The notes under the pieces: generated by a model | What the model was told of the DNA's origin: nothing | Databases searched by the model: none | The model's input: the letters and a program-made list of their open reading frames with translations, nothing else | NCBI RefSeq assembly: GCF_017873095.1 | Contig: NZ_JAGGJU010000011.1 | Location: forward strand, 62,001 to 126,000 | Source of the DNA: Heterorhizobium halophytocola | GTDB taxonomy: Bacteria > Pseudomonadota > Alphaproteobacteria > Rhizobiales > Rhizobiaceae | DNA length: 64,000 nucleotides | Direction: 5' to 3' | Shown here: positions 8,807-19,462 of the stretch, one piece after another | Layout of the letters: every line of letters begins with the position of its first letter | Position numbering within the stretch: position 1 is the stretch's first letter | Program-made: the position numbers and the translations under genes

Positions 8807-8834
8807 AAAGCCGCCCCGGGGACGGAGCGGCTTT
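8807..8834 (-). terminator. Hairpin with short T tail, terminator-like
   Basis: AAAGCCGC (8807-8814) and GCGGCTTT (8827-8834) form an 8-bp stem with a 12-base GC-rich loop; on the minus strand TTTT follows. It sits just past the stop of the chemoreceptor remnant and is probably the terminator that the intact receptor gene once had. Confidence 0.6.
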
Positions 8835-8860
8835 ATTGATGGGAAGACCCGAACGGAGTG

Positions 8861-9168
8861 TCAGAACGCTTCCCAGGCCTGCCCCTTGAGCGCCAGATTG
8901 CCCTGGCGTCTCGCAGCCGGACCGGCCGAAGCGCTGCGCAGCACCGGCCTCCCTATGCCGCGGCTGCCGCTACGGTCCGAGGGGCGGTCCGGGCCTTGTC
9001 CTCGCCTGTCTTGAACCCTCGCCGCAGATCGGTCAGGCTATGGGCCGCCTGCGCCAGACCGGCGGCGGCGGCATTCATCTCTTCGATCATGGCCGCATTC
9101 TGCTGGGTTGCATGGTCCCTATGATTGACCGCTGTATTGAGCTCGGACAGAGCGATCGCCCGCCCCAT
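8861..9168 (-). pseudogene. Methyl-accepting chemotaxis protein remnant (C-terminal tail, frameshifted)
   Basis: On the minus strand, from about 9168, one frame reads ALSELNTAVN, ATQQNAAMIEE and AAAAGLAQAAHSL, which is the end of the signalling coiled coil of rhizobial MCPs. That frame stops at 8955. In another frame the sequence continues as NLALKGQAWEAF followed by a stop at 8863-8861, matching the CheR-tethering xWxxF pentapeptide that ends many chemoreceptors. The two halves are therefore parts of one former gene joined by a frameshift. The ligand-binding, HAMP and most of the signalling domain are missing: the fragment begins only a few bases from the ettA terminator, so a deletion appears to have removed the 5' part. 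Confidence 0.75.
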
Positions 9169-9170
9169 AC

Positions 9171-9196
9171 GAAAAGACCCGCCGGAGGGCGGGTCT
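9171..9196 (-). terminator. Rho-independent terminator of ettA
   Basis: AGACCCGCC (9175-9183) pairs with GGCGGGTCT (9188-9196) across GGAG; on the minus strand the stem is followed by TTTT. It starts 31 bases after the ettA stop codon. Confidence 0.8.
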
Positions 9197-9227
9197 GGGT
9201 TTCGTGATCGACGTGAGGCCGGAAGGA

Positions 9228-10877
<1,650 letters not shown>

Positions 10878-10980
10878 CGAGTGAATACTCCGCAAATGCG
10901 TTGGGGATTTGCCCCGCTATGTAGGCGAAAGGCCGCGCCGGGGCAACCGGCAAGCGGTTTGGCCACTGCAATCGGGTGAA

Positions 10981-12831
10981 TCAGCGAAGGTGGGTGTGAT
11001 CGATCCGGTAGACCCGGAAATTCGACGGGGTCGGGTTGTCGATCCTGAACACGCCCGGCCAGCCCTTTCCGGCCAGCAGCGCCGAGAAGACCGTGTGCTG
11101 ATAGGCGTCCGGGAGTGTCTGCGGACAGAGCGCGACATAGTCGAACGGCCGAAATGCTGCCGCGCGGCTTTCGGGATCATCGGCCAAAAGCGCGACCAGG
11201 GCACGGTGGATGCCGGGTGCTGCCCTGTGGAACGGCACCGAGGAAATGCTCTGGCCGGGGCTCAACTCCGGCAGCATCGCCATGCCGACCCGCGGCGGCG
11301 TCAGAAACCTGCCCGGAGGCAGTGCGTGCAGAACGGAGAGGTCGGCATTCTTGCATCTCCCCTCGAAGACGGACAGCAGCGGAGGGCCGGACGGAAAGAC
11401 AAGCACGATCGCGGCGACCGCTGCGACCCAGGCACCGGTGGACGCCGCCAGCCACGAGACCATCACCTGCCGGTCATCCCTCCATTGCCGCAACAGCAGC
11501 GGAAACAGGACGGCAACACCGAGCCCCATGAAACGGCCGAATCGCAGCTGCAGGCAACCCAGCACGACCAGCCCGACGGCGACCGCATACAGCAGGATCG
11601 TCCGTGTGTCGGCCAGGCGTATGCGCCGCTGCAGCGCCGGGATCAGCAACAGCAACAGGACTGACGGTGCGAAATAGGCCCCCACGAAGCTCCAGTCGCC
11701 GCCAGACAGCAGGGAAAAGGCGGAATGCTCCTGACGGATCTGGTCGAGCCACAAGGAACGGGTCAGGCCATCGACGGCGACATAGGGACCCGCCAGGCAT
11801 GTCTGGAAGGAAAAAGCCAGGCCGCCGCAGACGCCAGCCCCTGCAAGCCCGAGAAGGGCAAGGCGCATCCACCGCGATGACGAGGCCGGCACCAGCGAAA
11901 CGATCGCCAGGCCAAGGCCATAGCCGATAAATCCGGACACGTAAGGCGCAGAATAGGCATCGCAACTTGTCCGGCTCGCGCCATCAGGGCCCAGCAACAG
12001 CAGGGCTGACAGCGGCGCCATGACCAGCACTGTCACCGCATAGCCGCGCGCGAAACCGCGTGCCTTGTCGCCGTCGAAAACGAAGGCCATGGCGACCGCG
12101 AGCATGACAAGGGCGACGAGCGGCAGCATTTCGAGGCCGACGGCAACCGACAGCACGCTGGCGACCCCGGCGAGACAGGCACCGCGCCGGGACCAGACGC
12201 TGATGCCGCAGAGAATCGTCATGACAAGCAGCATCTGAACGTTGTGGTGATCGATGCGGCCCGGCGCGAATTCGTTGACCCCAGCGACCAGCAGCAGCAG
12301 CGCGAGCGTTGCCTCGCCGGTTCGAAGCGGCTTGTCCGGCGGCGCCAGTTGGCGCATGGCGCAGAGCAATGTCGCGGCAAAACCACACAGCATCAACGGC
12401 GGCCAGACCAGGAAAGCGAGCCGCAAGCCGGCATCCGCACCGGCAACGCCGGCGAACAGGGCGCCCAGAACGACATAGGGGATGTCGACAAGTCGCGACC
12501 ATGGGGCAATGTAGGGCCCCGGCATGGCGATCATCGGAAGGCTGAGATCGTAAAAGCCCTGCCCTTCGAAAAGCCGCTGGACCTCGACCGCGCGCATCAT
12601 GTCATCGATGTCATGCAGATCGACCCCGCCTCCCAGGCTTTCCACCAGGGCGAGCCCGAGGGCGGCCAGGACGAAAACCAGATAGGGAATGGCCCTGGTC
12701 GAAAAACGGATCGGGAGGAAACTCAAGACAACACTCGAACGTATCTGGAAAATAGATCTTAACGAACAGGATCCTGGCCGGAGCACCCTGCGATGCAACC
12801 CGTGACGAAGCGTCACTATTCTGGATTGCAT
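10981..12831 (-). CDS. Polytopic membrane protein, GT-C glycosyltransferase fold (STT3/PglB-like)
   Basis: Up to 616 residues with about eleven to thirteen hydrophobic segments followed by a C-terminal soluble tail of ~120 residues. The first periplasmic loop has the acidic motif LHDIDDMMR (Asp74/76/77 in this numbering), and GRIDHHNVQ follows later; both resemble the DxD-type loop and the DHH motif of STT3/PglB oligosaccharyltransferases. That makes a polyprenyl-phosphate-sugar-dependent transferase likely, acting at the periplasmic face. The acceptor is unknown, and no glycan cluster is nearby. The start is uncertain: the ATG at 12831 gives a basic 45-residue leader, and a TTG about 35 codons in may be the real start. 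Confidence 0.6.
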   Translation of the reverse strand: MQSRIVTLRHGLHRRVLRPGSCSLRSIFQIRSSVVLSFLPIRFSTRAIPYLVFVLAALGLALVESLGGGVDLHDIDDMMRAVEVQRLFEGQGFYDLSLPMIAMPGPYIAPWSRLVDIPYVVLGALFAGVAGADAGLRLAFLVWPPLMLCGFAATLLCAMRQLAPPDKPLRTGEATLALLLLVAGVNEFAPGRIDHHNVQMLLVMTILCGISVWSRRGACLAGVASVLSVAVGLEMLPLVALVMLAVAMAFVFDGDKARGFARGYAVTVLVMAPLSALLLLGPDGASRTSCDAYSAPYVSGFIGYGLGLAIVSLVPASSSRWMRLALLGLAGAGVCGGLAFSFQTCLAGPYVAVDGLTRSLWLDQIRQEHSAFSLLSGGDWSFVGAYFAPSVLLLLLIPALQRRIRLADTRTILLYAVAVGLVVLGCLQLRFGRFMGLGVAVLFPLLLRQWRDDRQVMVSWLAASTGAWVAAVAAIVLVFPSGPPLLSVFEGRCKNADLSVLHALPPGRFLTPPRVGMAMLPELSPGQSISSVPFHRAAPGIHRALVALLADDPESRAAAFRPFDYVALCPQTLPDAYQHTVFSALLAGKGWPGVFRIDNPTPSNFRVYRIDHTHLR

Positions 12832-12904
12832 ATTACCAAATTCATAATTCGCTGGACAAATCCTTGGCCGGTTGAATAATCGGCTGGGGACTGGGGAGAG
12901 GCAC

Positions 12905-13852
12905 GTGTTTTCAGAGACCAGACGTCTGTCGAGCCCGACCGGGGTTCTGCTGGCCTATCATCATGCAGCGACGACCGCGCCGCCAAAGGCAATCATCATC
13001 ATCTGTCACGGCCTGACCGAGCATTCCGGGCGCTACGAGGACTTTGCCCGGGGCATGGCCTCGCTCGGCTATCACGTCTATGCCCATGATCATCGCGGCC
13101 ACGGGCGGACCAGCTCGCCGGACCGCCCGCTCGGGCGGTTTGCCCTGAAGAACGGCCCGGACAAGGTGATCGACGACGTGCTGGCGATGCGCGAACTGGC
13201 GGTGACCGATCACCCGAACCTGCCGGTCATCCTGTTCGGCCATTCGCTGGGCGGCGTCATTGCCCTCAACACCGCCATCGCAAAACCCGACGGCTTTGCC
13301 GCGGTGGCCATCTGGAACTCGCGGTTCAACACCGGGCTGCCCGGGCGTTTCGCCCGTGCCGTGCTGGCCGTGGAGCGCATGCTGAAGGGTTCGGACGTGC
13401 CGAGCGCGATCCTGCCCAGGGCGACCTTCCACGCCTGGAACAACCAGATCCCCGGGCACAAGGGCGATCATGACTGGCTGAGTTCGGACCCCGAGGTCGG
13501 CCGCCGCTTTGCCGACGACCCGCTCTGCGGCTTCGATGTGAGCGTGTCGATGTGGGACGACGTGTTCGAACTGACCGAACGTCCATTCCGCAACAGCGCG
13601 ATCTCGGCCCTGTCGAAAGCGCTGCCGATCAATCTGGTCGGCGGGCGGCAGGACCCGGCAACCCATGGCGGGCGCGACGTCGAATGGCTTGCGCGCCGGC
13701 TGTCGTCCAGCGGCTTCAGCCGCGTGACCTGTCAGATCTATCCCGACATGCGCCATGAAACGCTGCAGGAGGTCGGCCGGGAGGCGGCGATGGGAGAATT
13801 CGCCGACTGGTGCGAGGCGGCCGTCAAGCGCCGGCTGCAGCCATCCGGTTGA
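12905..13852 (+). CDS. Alpha/beta hydrolase, monoacylglycerol-lipase-like (lysophospholipase family)
   Basis: Start GTG 12905 has GGGGAGAGG ending three bases upstream. The 315-residue product is a Hydrolase_4 family protein: oxyanion segment ICHGLTEHSGRY, DHRGHGRTS, nucleophile elbow GHSLGG (Ser), with the catalytic Asp likely in VGGRQDPAT and the His in MRHETLQE. Homologues hydrolyse monoglycerides or lysophospholipids. No signal peptide, so cytoplasmic. It diverges from the GT-C gene and is followed by a separate CoA-transferase operon. Confidence 0.85.
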   Translation: MFSETRRLSSPTGVLLAYHHAATTAPPKAIIIICHGLTEHSGRYEDFARGMASLGYHVYAHDHRGHGRTSSPDRPLGRFALKNGPDKVIDDVLAMRELAVTDHPNLPVILFGHSLGGVIALNTAIAKPDGFAAVAIWNSRFNTGLPGRFARAVLAVERMLKGSDVPSAILPRATFHAWNNQIPGHKGDHDWLSSDPEVGRRFADDPLCGFDVSVSMWDDVFELTERPFRNSAISALSKALPINLVGGRQDPATHGGRDVEWLARRLSSSGFSRVTCQIYPDMRHETLQEVGREAAMGEFADWCEAAVKRRLQPSG

Positions 13853-14020
13853 GCCCTGCAAAGCCTGCTGCGTCCACTGCGGAATGACCGCATGAGATTT
13901 CTTCACGTGCGCCCTGTCGCCGGGGCGGCTATAGCAGACGCGGTGCCTTTGCCTTTGCGTCATGTTCATGCCGCGTTCCGGCAGGGGAGCCACGAGATGC
14001 CAGTTCTTGCGGAGACCCTG

Positions 14021-15223
14021 ATGACCGAGACGACGACCAGCCCTCCCCCTCTGCAAGGCGTCCGCGTCATCGAACTGGCCCGCGTGCTGGCGGGCCCCTG
14101 GGCGGGACAGATGCTGGCCGATCTCGGCGCCGACGTGATCAAGGTGGAAAACCCCGATGGCGGCGACGAGACCCGCGCCTGGGGCCCGCCCTTCGTCGAG
14201 GGCGCAGACGGCGCGCATCTGTCGGCTGCCTATTACCATTCGGCCAACCGCAACAAGCGCTCGATCGACATCGACTTCCGCACCGAAGACGGCCGCCAGA
14301 CCGTGCGCGACCTGATCGCCAGCGCCGATGTGGTGATCGAGAATTTCAAGCGCGGCGGCCTGGCGAAATACGGCCTCGACTACGACAGCCTGAAAGCCAT
14401 CAATCCGAAACTGATCTATTGCTCGATTACCGGCTTCGGCCAGGACGGTCCCTATGCCGACCGCGCCGGTTACGACTACATCGTCCAGGGCATGTCAGGC
14501 TTCATGTCGGTCACCGGCACGCCGGATGGCGAGCCGATGAAGGCGGGCGTCGCGATCGCCGACATCTTTACCGGCGTCTATGCCGTCACCGCCATTCAGG
14601 CAGCGCTCATCCATGCGATGAAGACCGGAGAGGGCCAGCATGTCGACATGGCGCTGCTCGACGTCATGGCCTCGGTGCTGGCCAACCAGAACATGAACTA
14701 CCTGATCTCCGGCAAGGCCCCCGGCAGGCTTGGCAATGCACATCCCAATATCAGCCCCTACGAGGTCGTGCCGGCCGCCGACGGCTACCTCATTCTGGCG
14801 GTCGGCAATGACGGGCAGTTCGCCCGTCTCTGCACGATCCTCGGGCTGGAAGCGGCCGCAAGGGACGAACTGTTTTCGACCAACAAGGCGCGTGTCGCCA
14901 ATCGCGATGCCGTGCGCGCCCTGGTCACCGCCGAAACCGCCAAATGGACAAAGGCTGACCTGATAGCTGCCTGCGAAACCCATGCGGTCCCCGTCGGTCC
15001 GATCAATTCGATAGACGAAATGTTCGAGGACCCACAGATCGAGGCGCGTGGCCTGAAGATCACGCTGAGGGACAAGGCGGGCACCGAGATCCCCGGTGTC
15101 CGCAGCCCCATCATGCTGTCGAAGACACCGCTTGCCTACCAGCGACCGAGCCCGCGGATCGGCGAACACCGCGATGAAATCCTGAGCGAACTTGCCGACA
15201 TCAAGCGAAAGGCTTCGACATGA
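14021..15223 (+). CDS. CoA-transferase, type III (CaiB/BaiF family)
   Basis: 400 residues from ATG 14021 (GGAG six bases upstream); an ATG at 13997 with GGGGAG is almost as good. Family motifs are RVIELARVLAGPWAGQ, LADLGADVIKVE and RNKRSIDID; Asp152 in GYDYIVQGMSG is the expected catalytic aspartate that forms the acyl-anhydride intermediate. The enzyme moves CoA between carboxylic acids; substrates are not predictable. Its stop overlaps the start of the ThDP-dependent gene (ATGA), so the two products are made together and probably work in one pathway. Confidence 0.9.
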   Translation: MTETTTSPPPLQGVRVIELARVLAGPWAGQMLADLGADVIKVENPDGGDETRAWGPPFVEGADGAHLSAAYYHSANRNKRSIDIDFRTEDGRQTVRDLIASADVVIENFKRGGLAKYGLDYDSLKAINPKLIYCSITGFGQDGPYADRAGYDYIVQGMSGFMSVTGTPDGEPMKAGVAIADIFTGVYAVTAIQAALIHAMKTGEGQHVDMALLDVMASVLANQNMNYLISGKAPGRLGNAHPNISPYEVVPAADGYLILAVGNDGQFARLCTILGLEAAARDELFSTNKARVANRDAVRALVTAETAKWTKADLIAACETHAVPVGPINSIDEMFEDPQIEARGLKITLRDKAGTEIPGVRSPIMLSKTPLAYQRPSPRIGEHRDEILSELADIKRKAST

Positions 15224-16875
15224 AAAAGACAGGCGGCCAACTGATCGTCGATGCCCTCAAGGCCAATGGCGTTTCGCGCATCTCCTGCGTTCCGGGGGAA
15301 AGCTATCTCGCCGTTCTCGACGCGCTCTATGACAGCGGCATCGAGACCGTGGTCTGCCGCCAGGAAGGCGGAGCCGCGATGATGGCCGACTGCTGGGGCC
15401 GCCTGACCGGTGAGCCCGGCATCTGCATGGTGACCCGCGGCCCCGGCGCCACCAATGCCTCGGCCGGCCTGCATATCGCCCGTCAGGATGCCATCCCGAT
15501 GATCCTGTTCATCGGTCAGGTGCAGAGCGATGCCCGCGAGCGCGAAGCCTTTCAGGAGGTCGAATATCGCCGCGCCTTTACCGAATTCGCCAAATGGGTC
15601 GGCGAGATCGACGATGCCGCCCGCATCCCCGAATTCGTCACCCGCGCCTTTGCCATCGCCACCTCCGGCCGGCCCGGGCCGGTCGTGCTGTCGCTGCCCG
15701 AAGACATGCTGGTACGCGAGGTCGAGGCCGTCGAGGCGCAGCCCTACACGGTCGTCGAGGCACATCCCGGCCGCCGCCAGATGGCCGAACTTGCCGAACT
15801 GCTCGGCGATGCCAAGCGTCCGATGCTCATCCTCGGCGGCACCCGCTGGACGCCGGAAACCGTGGCCGCCATGGGCGACTTCGCCGGCAGGCATCACCTG
15901 CCCGTCGGCTGCTCCTTCCGCCGCCAGATGCTCTTCGACCACCTGCACCCATCCTATGCCGGCGATGTCGGGATCGGCATCAATCCGGCGCTGGCACAGG
16001 AGATCAAGCAGGCCGACCTGATCCTGCTGGTCGGCGGACGGATGTCGGAAATGCCCTCCTCCGGCTATAGGCTGATGGATATCCCCTACCCGCAGCAGAC
16101 ACTGATCCACGTCTATCCGGATCCGTCCGAACTTGGCCGCGTCTACCGGCCGGATCTGGCGATCTGCGCCAGCCCCGAAAGTTTCGTCGAGGCGCTGGGT
16201 GAGCTTGATCTCCGTCCCGATGCGGAACGCGCGCAGCGGACAGAGGCGATGCACCAGTCCTACCGCGCCTGGTCGACTCCGCCGAAGACCGGCCCCGGCG
16301 CCGTGCAGATGGGCCCGATCATGGCCTGGATCGAGGACAACACCGCCGACGACACCATCTTCACCAATGGCGCCGGCAATTACGCGACCTGGGTGCATCG
16401 CTTCCACCGCTTCCGCCGATATGGCACGCAGGCCGCACCGACATCCGGTTCGATGGGCTATGGCCTGCCGGCGGCAGTTGCCGCCAAGGCGCTTCACCCG
16501 GAACGCGAGGTGGTCTGCTTTGCCGGCGACGGCTGCTTCATGATGCACGGCCAGGAATTTGCGACCGCCGTTCGCTATGGGCTGCCGATCATCGTGCTGC
16601 TGGTCAATAACGGCATATACGGCACGATCCGCATGCATCAGGAGCGGGAATACCCGGGACGCGTCAGCGCGACGGATCTGACCAATCCGGATTTCGCCGA
16701 TCTCGCCCGCGCCTATGGCGGCCACGGGGAAACGGTCGAAACGACGGCTGATTTCGCTGCCGCCTTCGAGCGGGCCCGCGCCTCCGGCAAGCCTTCGATC
16801 CTCGACATCAAGCTCGACCCGGAAGCGATCACGCCGGCGCGCACGCTGAGCGAAATCTCCGCAAGCAGTCGCTAA
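15220..16875 (+). CDS. Thiamine-diphosphate-dependent enzyme, acetolactate-synthase-like
   Basis: 551 residues with the three ThDP-enzyme domains. The PYR domain has CRQEGGAAMM with catalytic Glu49; the central domain spans about 190-330; the PP domain has GDGCFMMHGQEF and VNNGIYG, the Mg/ThDP-binding motif. It resembles the large-subunit acetolactate synthase family but has no regulatory-subunit gene beside it, so it is more likely a catabolic decarboxylase or carboligase. It is coupled to a CaiB-type CoA-transferase, an arrangement reminiscent of frc-oxc, but the motifs do not look like oxalyl-CoA decarboxylase. Confidence 0.88.
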   Translation: MKKTGGQLIVDALKANGVSRISCVPGESYLAVLDALYDSGIETVVCRQEGGAAMMADCWGRLTGEPGICMVTRGPGATNASAGLHIARQDAIPMILFIGQVQSDAREREAFQEVEYRRAFTEFAKWVGEIDDAARIPEFVTRAFAIATSGRPGPVVLSLPEDMLVREVEAVEAQPYTVVEAHPGRRQMAELAELLGDAKRPMLILGGTRWTPETVAAMGDFAGRHHLPVGCSFRRQMLFDHLHPSYAGDVGIGINPALAQEIKQADLILLVGGRMSEMPSSGYRLMDIPYPQQTLIHVYPDPSELGRVYRPDLAICASPESFVEALGELDLRPDAERAQRTEAMHQSYRAWSTPPKTGPGAVQMGPIMAWIEDNTADDTIFTNGAGNYATWVHRFHRFRRYGTQAAPTSGSMGYGLPAAVAAKALHPEREVVCFAGDGCFMMHGQEFATAVRYGLPIIVLLVNNGIYGTIRMHQEREYPGRVSATDLTNPDFADLARAYGGHGETVETTADFAAAFERARASGKPSILDIKLDPEAITPARTLSEISASSR

Positions 16876-16976
16876 CAAGACTTTCGTCTCAAGACGATAG
16901 AACTGTCAACGGACTCAGTTTGGGAAGTGCATGATTTGATGCGCGAAGGGGCCGGCTCACGCCGGCACCGGCCGAC

Positions 16977-18539
16977 CTACTGCCGGGCCCGTGTCGGCCC
17001 CTGGTGGCTGCGGCCGTCGAAGAAAACCGAATCGACGGCACTTGCCGGAAGGGCACGACCAAACAGATAGCCCTGGCCGACATCGCAACCGAGCTGCGTC
17101 AGGGCCTTCAGCTGGCTTTCGCTCTCGATGCCCTCGGCCGTCGTGGAAAGACCGAGACCATGGCCGAGCCCGAGCAGGGCCCGCATGATCTTCGCCTGCT
17201 TCTCGTCGCTCTCGAAATTGACGACAAAGCTGCGGTCGATCTTGATCTTGTCGAAGCGGAAGCGCGAAAGCTGCGACAGACTGGAAAATCCGGTGCCGAA
17301 ATCATCGAGCGCGACGCGGATCCCGGCGGACTGAAGGGCGGCCAGCATGTCCTCGGCCTGTTGCGGGTCGATCATCAGCGCTGTCTCGGTGATCTCGATC
17401 TCCAGCCGCTCTGCCGGCAGGCCGGTCTCGCCGAGAACCTGCAGGATGCGCAGCCCAAGGGCCGGATCGCGAAACTGAACGGGCGAGATATTGAAGGCCA
17501 GGGTGATATAGGCCGGCCATGTGGCGGCCTGGGCGCAGGCCTTGTGCAGCAGTTGCTCGCCGAGTTCGACGATCAGACCGGTTTCCTCGGCCAGCGTGAC
17601 GAATTCCGCCGGCGGCACCTCCTCGCCTTTCCACCACCAACGCGCCAGAGCCTCGAAACCGTTGACGTCGCCGGATTTCAGGTCGATCAGCGGCTGATAG
17701 AAAGGCGTGATGCTGCCGTCCCGCAGCGCCTGGCGCAACCCGTGCTCCATCGAGATGCGCCGCCGAAGCGCATAATTCATCGAATCCTCGAAGCGGACCA
17801 GCTGGTTGCGTCCGCCGCGTTTGGCAACATACATCGCCGCGTCGGCATGCTGCATCGCGATCCGCAGGTCTTGCCTCTCGTCGCCGGTGGCGGCAATGCC
17901 GATACTGGCGCCGAGTTCCACAGGGCTGTCCATCAGCGTCAGGGGCTGGCGAAGGCCGTCGAGCGCCGCCTGCGCCATGGCCTGTCCTGCGCCCTCGTCG
18001 CCGGAGAACTGCAGGATGATGAATTCGTCGCCGCCGGCCCGATAGACCGGAAGACCGGCATAGGCTTGCGCCAGCCGTCGCGCCGCCTCGAACAGCGCGA
18101 GGTCGCCGACATCGTGGCCCAGCATGTCGTTGACCCTCTTGAAACCGTCAAGATCGATGGAATGAACGATACAGGGCTCTTTTCGCGGCGCCCGGTTGGC
18201 CGCTTCGACAACCTTTTCCAGTTGATGGCGATTGCCGAGCCGCGTCAGCGGATCATGCAGCGCAAGCCAGTCGAGATCCTGCTCGGCCGTCAGACGCGCC
18301 TGGATGACGCCGTACAGTTCTACCGACCGCAGGACCGAGAACATCAGGCTGCCGAGACCGACAAAGACCAGCGCCAGCACCACCTCGTCGAGCTGGTAAT
18401 TGTCATGGGCGACGACGAATTTCATCACCAGTTCGAACAGGTCGAAATAGGCGAGAACAGCCCAGACGCCGAAACACAGGGAAAACAGGACGGCGGCCTC
18501 GATACGAGCCCTTTTACCAAAGAGTGTGGACGCCAGCAT
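16977..18539 (-). CDS. GGDEF-EAL domain protein, membrane-anchored c-di-GMP enzyme
   Basis: 520 residues from ATG 18539 (GAGGG eight bases upstream). Two N-terminal transmembrane helices (residues ~14-40 and ~53-72) precede a GGDEF domain with an intact AGGDEF motif at ~168-173 and an EAL domain with EALARW, DDFGTGFSSL and KIDRSF, so both cyclase and phosphodiesterase residues are present. No RxxD inhibitory site precedes the GGDEF motif. The periplasmic loop between the helices is very short, so the signal sensed is probably in the membrane. Net activity cannot be read. Longer starts at 18566 or 18596 have weaker ribosome sites. Confidence 0.92.
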   Translation of the reverse strand: MLASTLFGKRARIEAAVLFSLCFGVWAVLAYFDLFELVMKFVVAHDNYQLDEVVLALVFVGLGSLMFSVLRSVELYGVIQARLTAEQDLDWLALHDPLTRLGNRHQLEKVVEAANRAPRKEPCIVHSIDLDGFKRVNDMLGHDVGDLALFEAARRLAQAYAGLPVYRAGGDEFIILQFSGDEGAGQAMAQAALDGLRQPLTLMDSPVELGASIGIAATGDERQDLRIAMQHADAAMYVAKRGGRNQLVRFEDSMNYALRRRISMEHGLRQALRDGSITPFYQPLIDLKSGDVNGFEALARWWWKGEEVPPAEFVTLAEETGLIVELGEQLLHKACAQAATWPAYITLAFNISPVQFRDPALGLRILQVLGETGLPAERLEIEITETALMIDPQQAEDMLAALQSAGIRVALDDFGTGFSSLSQLSRFRFDKIKIDRSFVVNFESDEKQAKIMRALLGLGHGLGLSTTAEGIESESQLKALTQLGCDVGQGYLFGRALPASAVDSVFFDGRSHQGPTRARQ

Positions 18540-18664
18540 ATTCCAACCCTCGGAAAGAGCCATCATGGCCAGAAAACGCAGCCGCTTCCGACCCAACTGC
18601 TGCGCCTTTTGGGCATGGCGCCAGTGTCGGGAATATCGTCAAAACATTAAGAGTTACTTATAAA

Positions 18665-18700
18665 CAAAAAACGGCGGCCGCTTCCAAAAGCAGCCGCCGT
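18665..18700 (-). terminator. Strong terminator of the ridA gene
   Basis: ACGGCGGC (18671-18678) pairs with GCCGCCGT (18693-18700), extended inward by further G-C pairs, and on the minus strand is followed directly by TTTTTT. It lies 24 bases after the ridA stop codon. Confidence 0.9.
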
Positions 18701-18724
18701 GCGAATATCAGGTGGCCGAAAGCC

Positions 18725-19066
18725 TCAGACGGCTGCGGTAACCGTGAATTCGACCTTGTATTTCGGTGCGGCAAGCTTGGCTTCGCTGGTCGCGCGCGCC
18801 GGAGTGTTGGCCGGATCGATCCAGGCTTCCCAGGCAGCATTCATTTCGGCGAAGTCCGACATGTCCGACAGATAGATCAGTGTCTGCAGGATCTTGGTCT
18901 TGTCGGTGCCGGCTGCAGCCAGAAGACGGTCGACTTCGGCCAGGGCATATTTGCACTGGTCGGTAACGGTCTCGCCCTCGCCGACCTGGCCCGAGAGATA
19001 GACGGTGTCGCCGTGGATCACGATGCCGCTCATGCGGGCACCCACTTCGAGACGCTTGATGGTCAT
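18725..19066 (-). CDS. RidA family protein (enamine/imine deaminase)
   Basis: 113 residues, the usual length of YjgF/YER057c/UK114 proteins. Motifs are VYLSGQVGE, LIYLSDMSDFAEMNAAW and PARATSEAKL, the Arg of the last being the residue that binds the carboxylate of 2-iminoacids in RidA. It hydrolyses reactive enamines produced by PLP enzymes. A rhodanese-like gene lies 57 bp upstream on the same strand and is probably co-transcribed. Confidence 0.9.
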   Translation of the reverse strand: MTIKRLEVGARMSGIVIHGDTVYLSGQVGEGETVTDQCKYALAEVDRLLAAAGTDKTKILQTLIYLSDMSDFAEMNAAWEAWIDPANTPARATSEAKLAAPKYKVEFTVTAAV

Positions 19067-19123
19067 GCAAAACTCCTATGCTAGTGAAAACAATGGGCGA
19101 GCAGGACGCCCGCCGGGCAGATA

Positions 19124-19462
19124 TCAGCCGCGCAGGTGCAGCGTGTGCTGGTAGGCAGCCGTCGAGCGGGCGCCAGACCGGCAATAGCCGAGCATCGGGC
19201 GATCCAGATCGTCGAGCGCATCCATCATGCCGCGAACGGTCTCTTCGGTAATCCCCATCGGTCCGACAGGGATATGGGTGATCTGCAGCCCGAGTTCCTC
19301 GGCACGCGCCTTGATCGAGTCGAAGGTCGGCTGTCCCGGCTCTTCGAAATCGGGGCGATGGCAGACCACGGACTTGAAACCCTTCGCCTTGATCTCGTCG
19401 AGATCGGCGACAGTGATCTGACCGGAAACGGCGTATTCTTCGCTGACCTGCCTGATATCCAT
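19124..19462 (-). CDS. TIGR01244-type rhodanese/phosphatase-like protein (Blh N-terminal family)
   Basis: 112 residues from ATG 19462 (MDIRQVSEEY). The protein has an active-site loop YCRSGARS in the style of rhodanese CxxxxR loops, and a preceding HRPDFEEPGQP that matches the beta-lactamase-hydrolase-like (Blh) N-terminal domain; in Agrobacterium and Xylella the related Blh/BigR system handles hydrogen sulfide. Here only the sulfurtransferase-like domain is present, without the metallo-beta-lactamase (ETHE1) half. GGAGG lies 11 bases before this ATG but only 5 before an in-frame TTG (19468), so the start may be two codons longer. Confidence 0.78.
   Translation of the reverse strand: MDIRQVSEEYAVSGQITVADLDEIKAKGFKSVVCHRPDFEEPGQPTFDSIKARAEELGLQITHIPVGPMGITEETVRGMMDALDDLDRPMLGYCRSGARSTAAYQHTLHLRG

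Noticed and set aside
14021..16875. Oxalate catabolism operon (frc-oxc)
   Set aside because: The ThDP protein has acetolactate-synthase-type motifs and does not resemble oxalyl-CoA decarboxylase as I recall it.
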